Origin: Hyunsoonleella jejuensis
Lineage (GTDB): Bacteria; Bacteroidota; Bacteroidia; Flavobacteriales; Flavobacteriaceae
Direction of reading: 5' to 3'
Length of the DNA stretch: 64,000 bases
NCBI RefSeq assembly: GCF_900111025.1
Contig: NZ_FOFN01000002.1
Span: 620,001-684,000, forward strand
Within the stretch, counting starts at the first letter, position 1. The number at the start of each line of letters is the position of its first letter. The notes beneath the pieces were generated by a model, which did no database searches, was not told where the DNA came from, and was given only the letters and a program-made list of their open reading frames with translations. Shown here one piece after another: positions 62,472-64,000 of this stretch. Made by a program: the position numbers and the translations under genes.

Positions 62472-64000
62472 TTATTGCGCCATAACCTCAATAATCTTAA
62501 GGTCGTCGTACTTTACGAGATATACTGCATCATTATAATAGCCACCAAATAATTTTTTCTTATAGGCAAACTTATTCTCCACATAAGCTGTTAGAGGTGC
62601 ATGGTTGACAGACATAAATAAATCTTCAGAAGTTACCATGCGCAACACGACATCCATGGTTAAATCAAAACCTTTCACCGCTCTTTTGCCAGGTGTTATA
62701 TTATACGCTTTCTGGTAGTTTTTAATAAAGGTATTTTGTTCGTCTTCACTTAAGCTTTTCGACGATGTTGCAAAGGTAAACTGTAATTTTGAGAGGTGTG
62801 TGTTGTTCACCTCATCACCTTCAAAAGCACCATTAAATCTTGTAGTAGTTAATAGTATCTCAGCTTTTTCTTGTTCTGGTTTTTCAGGGTCTTCCTTTAA
62901 ATTTAAAGCTGCCAAAATACTTGTAGCACCTGAAATAAAACTTTCATTTTGAGTTTCTAAAAACACGATATTCTTCCCTGGTTTTAATGCAGTTTCAATA
63001 TCCTCTTTGGTTACAAAATACTCGTCTTTACCTTCTTTGTTTTTCCTTGAAAAAACAATAACAGCCTCATTAAACTCTCGTTTAAGTTCATTTGCAATAG
63101 CCATATTTTTAGAATCTGCAAGAATTAGAATATTTTTAGGCAAGCTGTCATTTTTTATGTAGTTAATCACCTTACTTTTTAATAAGTCATCAGAAGGTCG
63201 TGTTTGAAACACATTATCGTACAGCTTAATTTTTGTTCCAATAGGTGATACCACAGGGATATTATATTTTCTTAATTCGTTAGCAACTGTATTAAAGTTT
63301 TTGGTGGTTAATGGCCCTATAATCGCATCAACATTTTCAAAATCGTTATCTGCTAAAATTCTAGAAACAGCGGTAGGTTGATATTTGGTGTCGTACACAT
63401 CTAGTTTAATAGAAAGTCCTAATTTTTTTAAAGAATCTATAGCCATGAGCACTCCAGAATAAAAATCTAGGGACGCATCTAAATACGGATCTTTTTCAAT
63501 ACTGCGCTTAGTTTCGGCAATAGAATCAAACTCCACGCGATTCAATCTAAAGGGCAACATTAATGCTAAGTGCTTCGTATCGTAATCGTTAATTTTACTT
63601 ATCAAATTTGTTGTGACTAAATCTTCTGAGATAATCCCTTTAGTTTCAGAAAATGGAATTTTTAGAATCATACCTGCTTTTAAGCCGCTTTCTACCAATT
63701 CTGGATTTAAAGCTTCCAATTCTTCCTTTTCTAAATCTAGTTTTATCTTAAGTCTATAAAACCCTTCCTTAGGCAAAACTTTGTAGTAGCTGTATTTATC
63801 GTCTATTTGCTTCTCCTCTCCTTTGTCAATATTTGGTACATAGATTTGTTGACCTTCCTGCAGCACTTCGCCCATTTTAGGATTTAATGCCTCTAATTCT
63901 GCAACAGTTATCCCGAATTTATAGGCGATGCGCCATTTCCCTTCTTTAGGCTGAACAATATAAGTTTTATTTTCAACCACCTCTTCTTCAACTTTAGTAA
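62472..64000 (-). CDS. LysM-domain and periplasmic-binding-like protein, 5' part cut by window edge
   Basis: The reading frame continues to the right edge, so the true start is outside the window; the GTG at 63980 is not the start. Two visible LysM domains (YIVQPKEGKWRIAYKFGIT and YYKVLPKEGFYRLKIKL) bind peptidoglycan. The remainder (about 130-500) resembles the Leu/Ile/Val-type periplasmic-binding fold (ALMLPFRLNRVEFD, GPLTTKNFNTVANEL). Similar flavobacterial proteins exist; the ligand and cellular role are unknown. Confidence 0.8.
   Translation of the reverse strand, partial: TKVEEEVVENKTYIVQPKEGKWRIAYKFGITVAELEALNPKMGEVLQEGQQIYVPNIDKGEEKQIDDKYSYYKVLPKEGFYRLKIKLDLEKEELEALNPELVESGLKAGMILKIPFSETKGIISEDLVTTNLISKINDYDTKHLALMLPFRLNRVEFDSIAETKRSIEKDPYLDASLDFYSGVLMAIDSLKKLGLSIKLDVYDTKYQPTAVSRILADNDFENVDAIIGPLTTKNFNTVANELRKYNIPVVSPIGTKIKLYDNVFQTRPSDDLLKSKVINYIKNDSLPKNILILADSKNMAIANELKREFNEAVIVFSRKNKEGKDEYFVTKEDIETALKPGKNIVFLETQNESFISGATSILAALNLKEDPEKPEQEKAEILLTTTRFNGAFEGDEVNNTHLSKLQFTFATSSKSLSEDEQNTFIKNYQKAYNITPGKRAVKGFDLTMDVVLRMVTSEDLFMSVNHAPLTAYVENKFAYKKKLFGGYYNDAVYLVKYDDLKIIEVMAQ

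Overview
The window looks like a chromosomal segment of a marine-type Flavobacteriia (Bacteroidetes). Supporting signs are AT-rich DNA, little Shine-Dalgarno sequence, -7 promoter boxes of the form TAnnTTTG, a fused CcoNO cytochrome oxidase, DUF4249/TonB receptor pairs, a moaCB fusion and several TTG/GTG starts. No tRNA, rRNA, CRISPR array or insertion sequence was seen.

Region 1 (1-7976): the left edge holds the start of a Cys-rich protein, probably a Crp/Fnr-type regulator, running off the window. A forward molybdenum-cofactor operon follows: moeA, a ModE-like DNA-binding domain, mobA, moaD, moeB-rhodanese, moaE, moaCB and moaA, with a TauE-type permease and two four-helix-bundle (IVP-like) genes interspersed.

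Region 2 (7990-23426): a reverse-strand nitrate/nitrite assimilation locus. It has a nitrate reductase fused to an FAD oxidoreductase and a BFD iron-sulfur domain, and a partner with a siroheme-reductase-like fold plus rubredoxin. It also has nirB/nirD, a NarX/NarL-like two-component system interleaved with RidA and a zinc metallopeptidase, a DUF4202 protein and a FdhF/YdeP molybdoenzyme. A palindrome TAAGTA-N4-TACTTA recurs at the promoters of the Fnr-like gene, the nitrate reductase, the response regulator and nirB. This suggests one unrecognised regulon.

Region 3 (23648-29497): a secreted protein of unknown function, an isoquinoline/xanthine-dehydrogenase-type molybdoenzyme with XdhC and MocA maturation factors, and a wrecked SLC13-type transporter pseudogene. 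The first half of the window is therefore organised around molybdenum enzymes and their cofactor.

Region 4 (29494-46432): housekeeping and envelope genes. These include a YheT hydrolase, a stand-alone TonB plug, adenine deaminase, tilS, a sigma-like protein, pabB, an aldose epimerase, a DEAD-box helicase, a sigma factor/small protein/MscS operon, a DUF4249-TonB receptor pair and lpd. A structured, repeat-like intergenic element lies near 35.1 kb.

Region 5 (46725-64000): a cbb3 oxidase operon (ccoS-NO-Q-P-G-H plus a TauE/SafE-like membrane protein), a TetR-regulated ABC/HlyD/TolC exporter, a tandem universal stress protein, hemN, a SodC lipoprotein, DUF3820, a DUF922 protease-like protein and a LysM/periplasmic-binding protein cut by the right edge. 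A second palindrome, ATGAY-N4-RTCAT, sits 32-33 bp upstream of the -7 box at ccoS, hemN and the sigma-like gene at 35.2 kb. That is class-II FNR geometry and points to an oxygen-responsive regulon.
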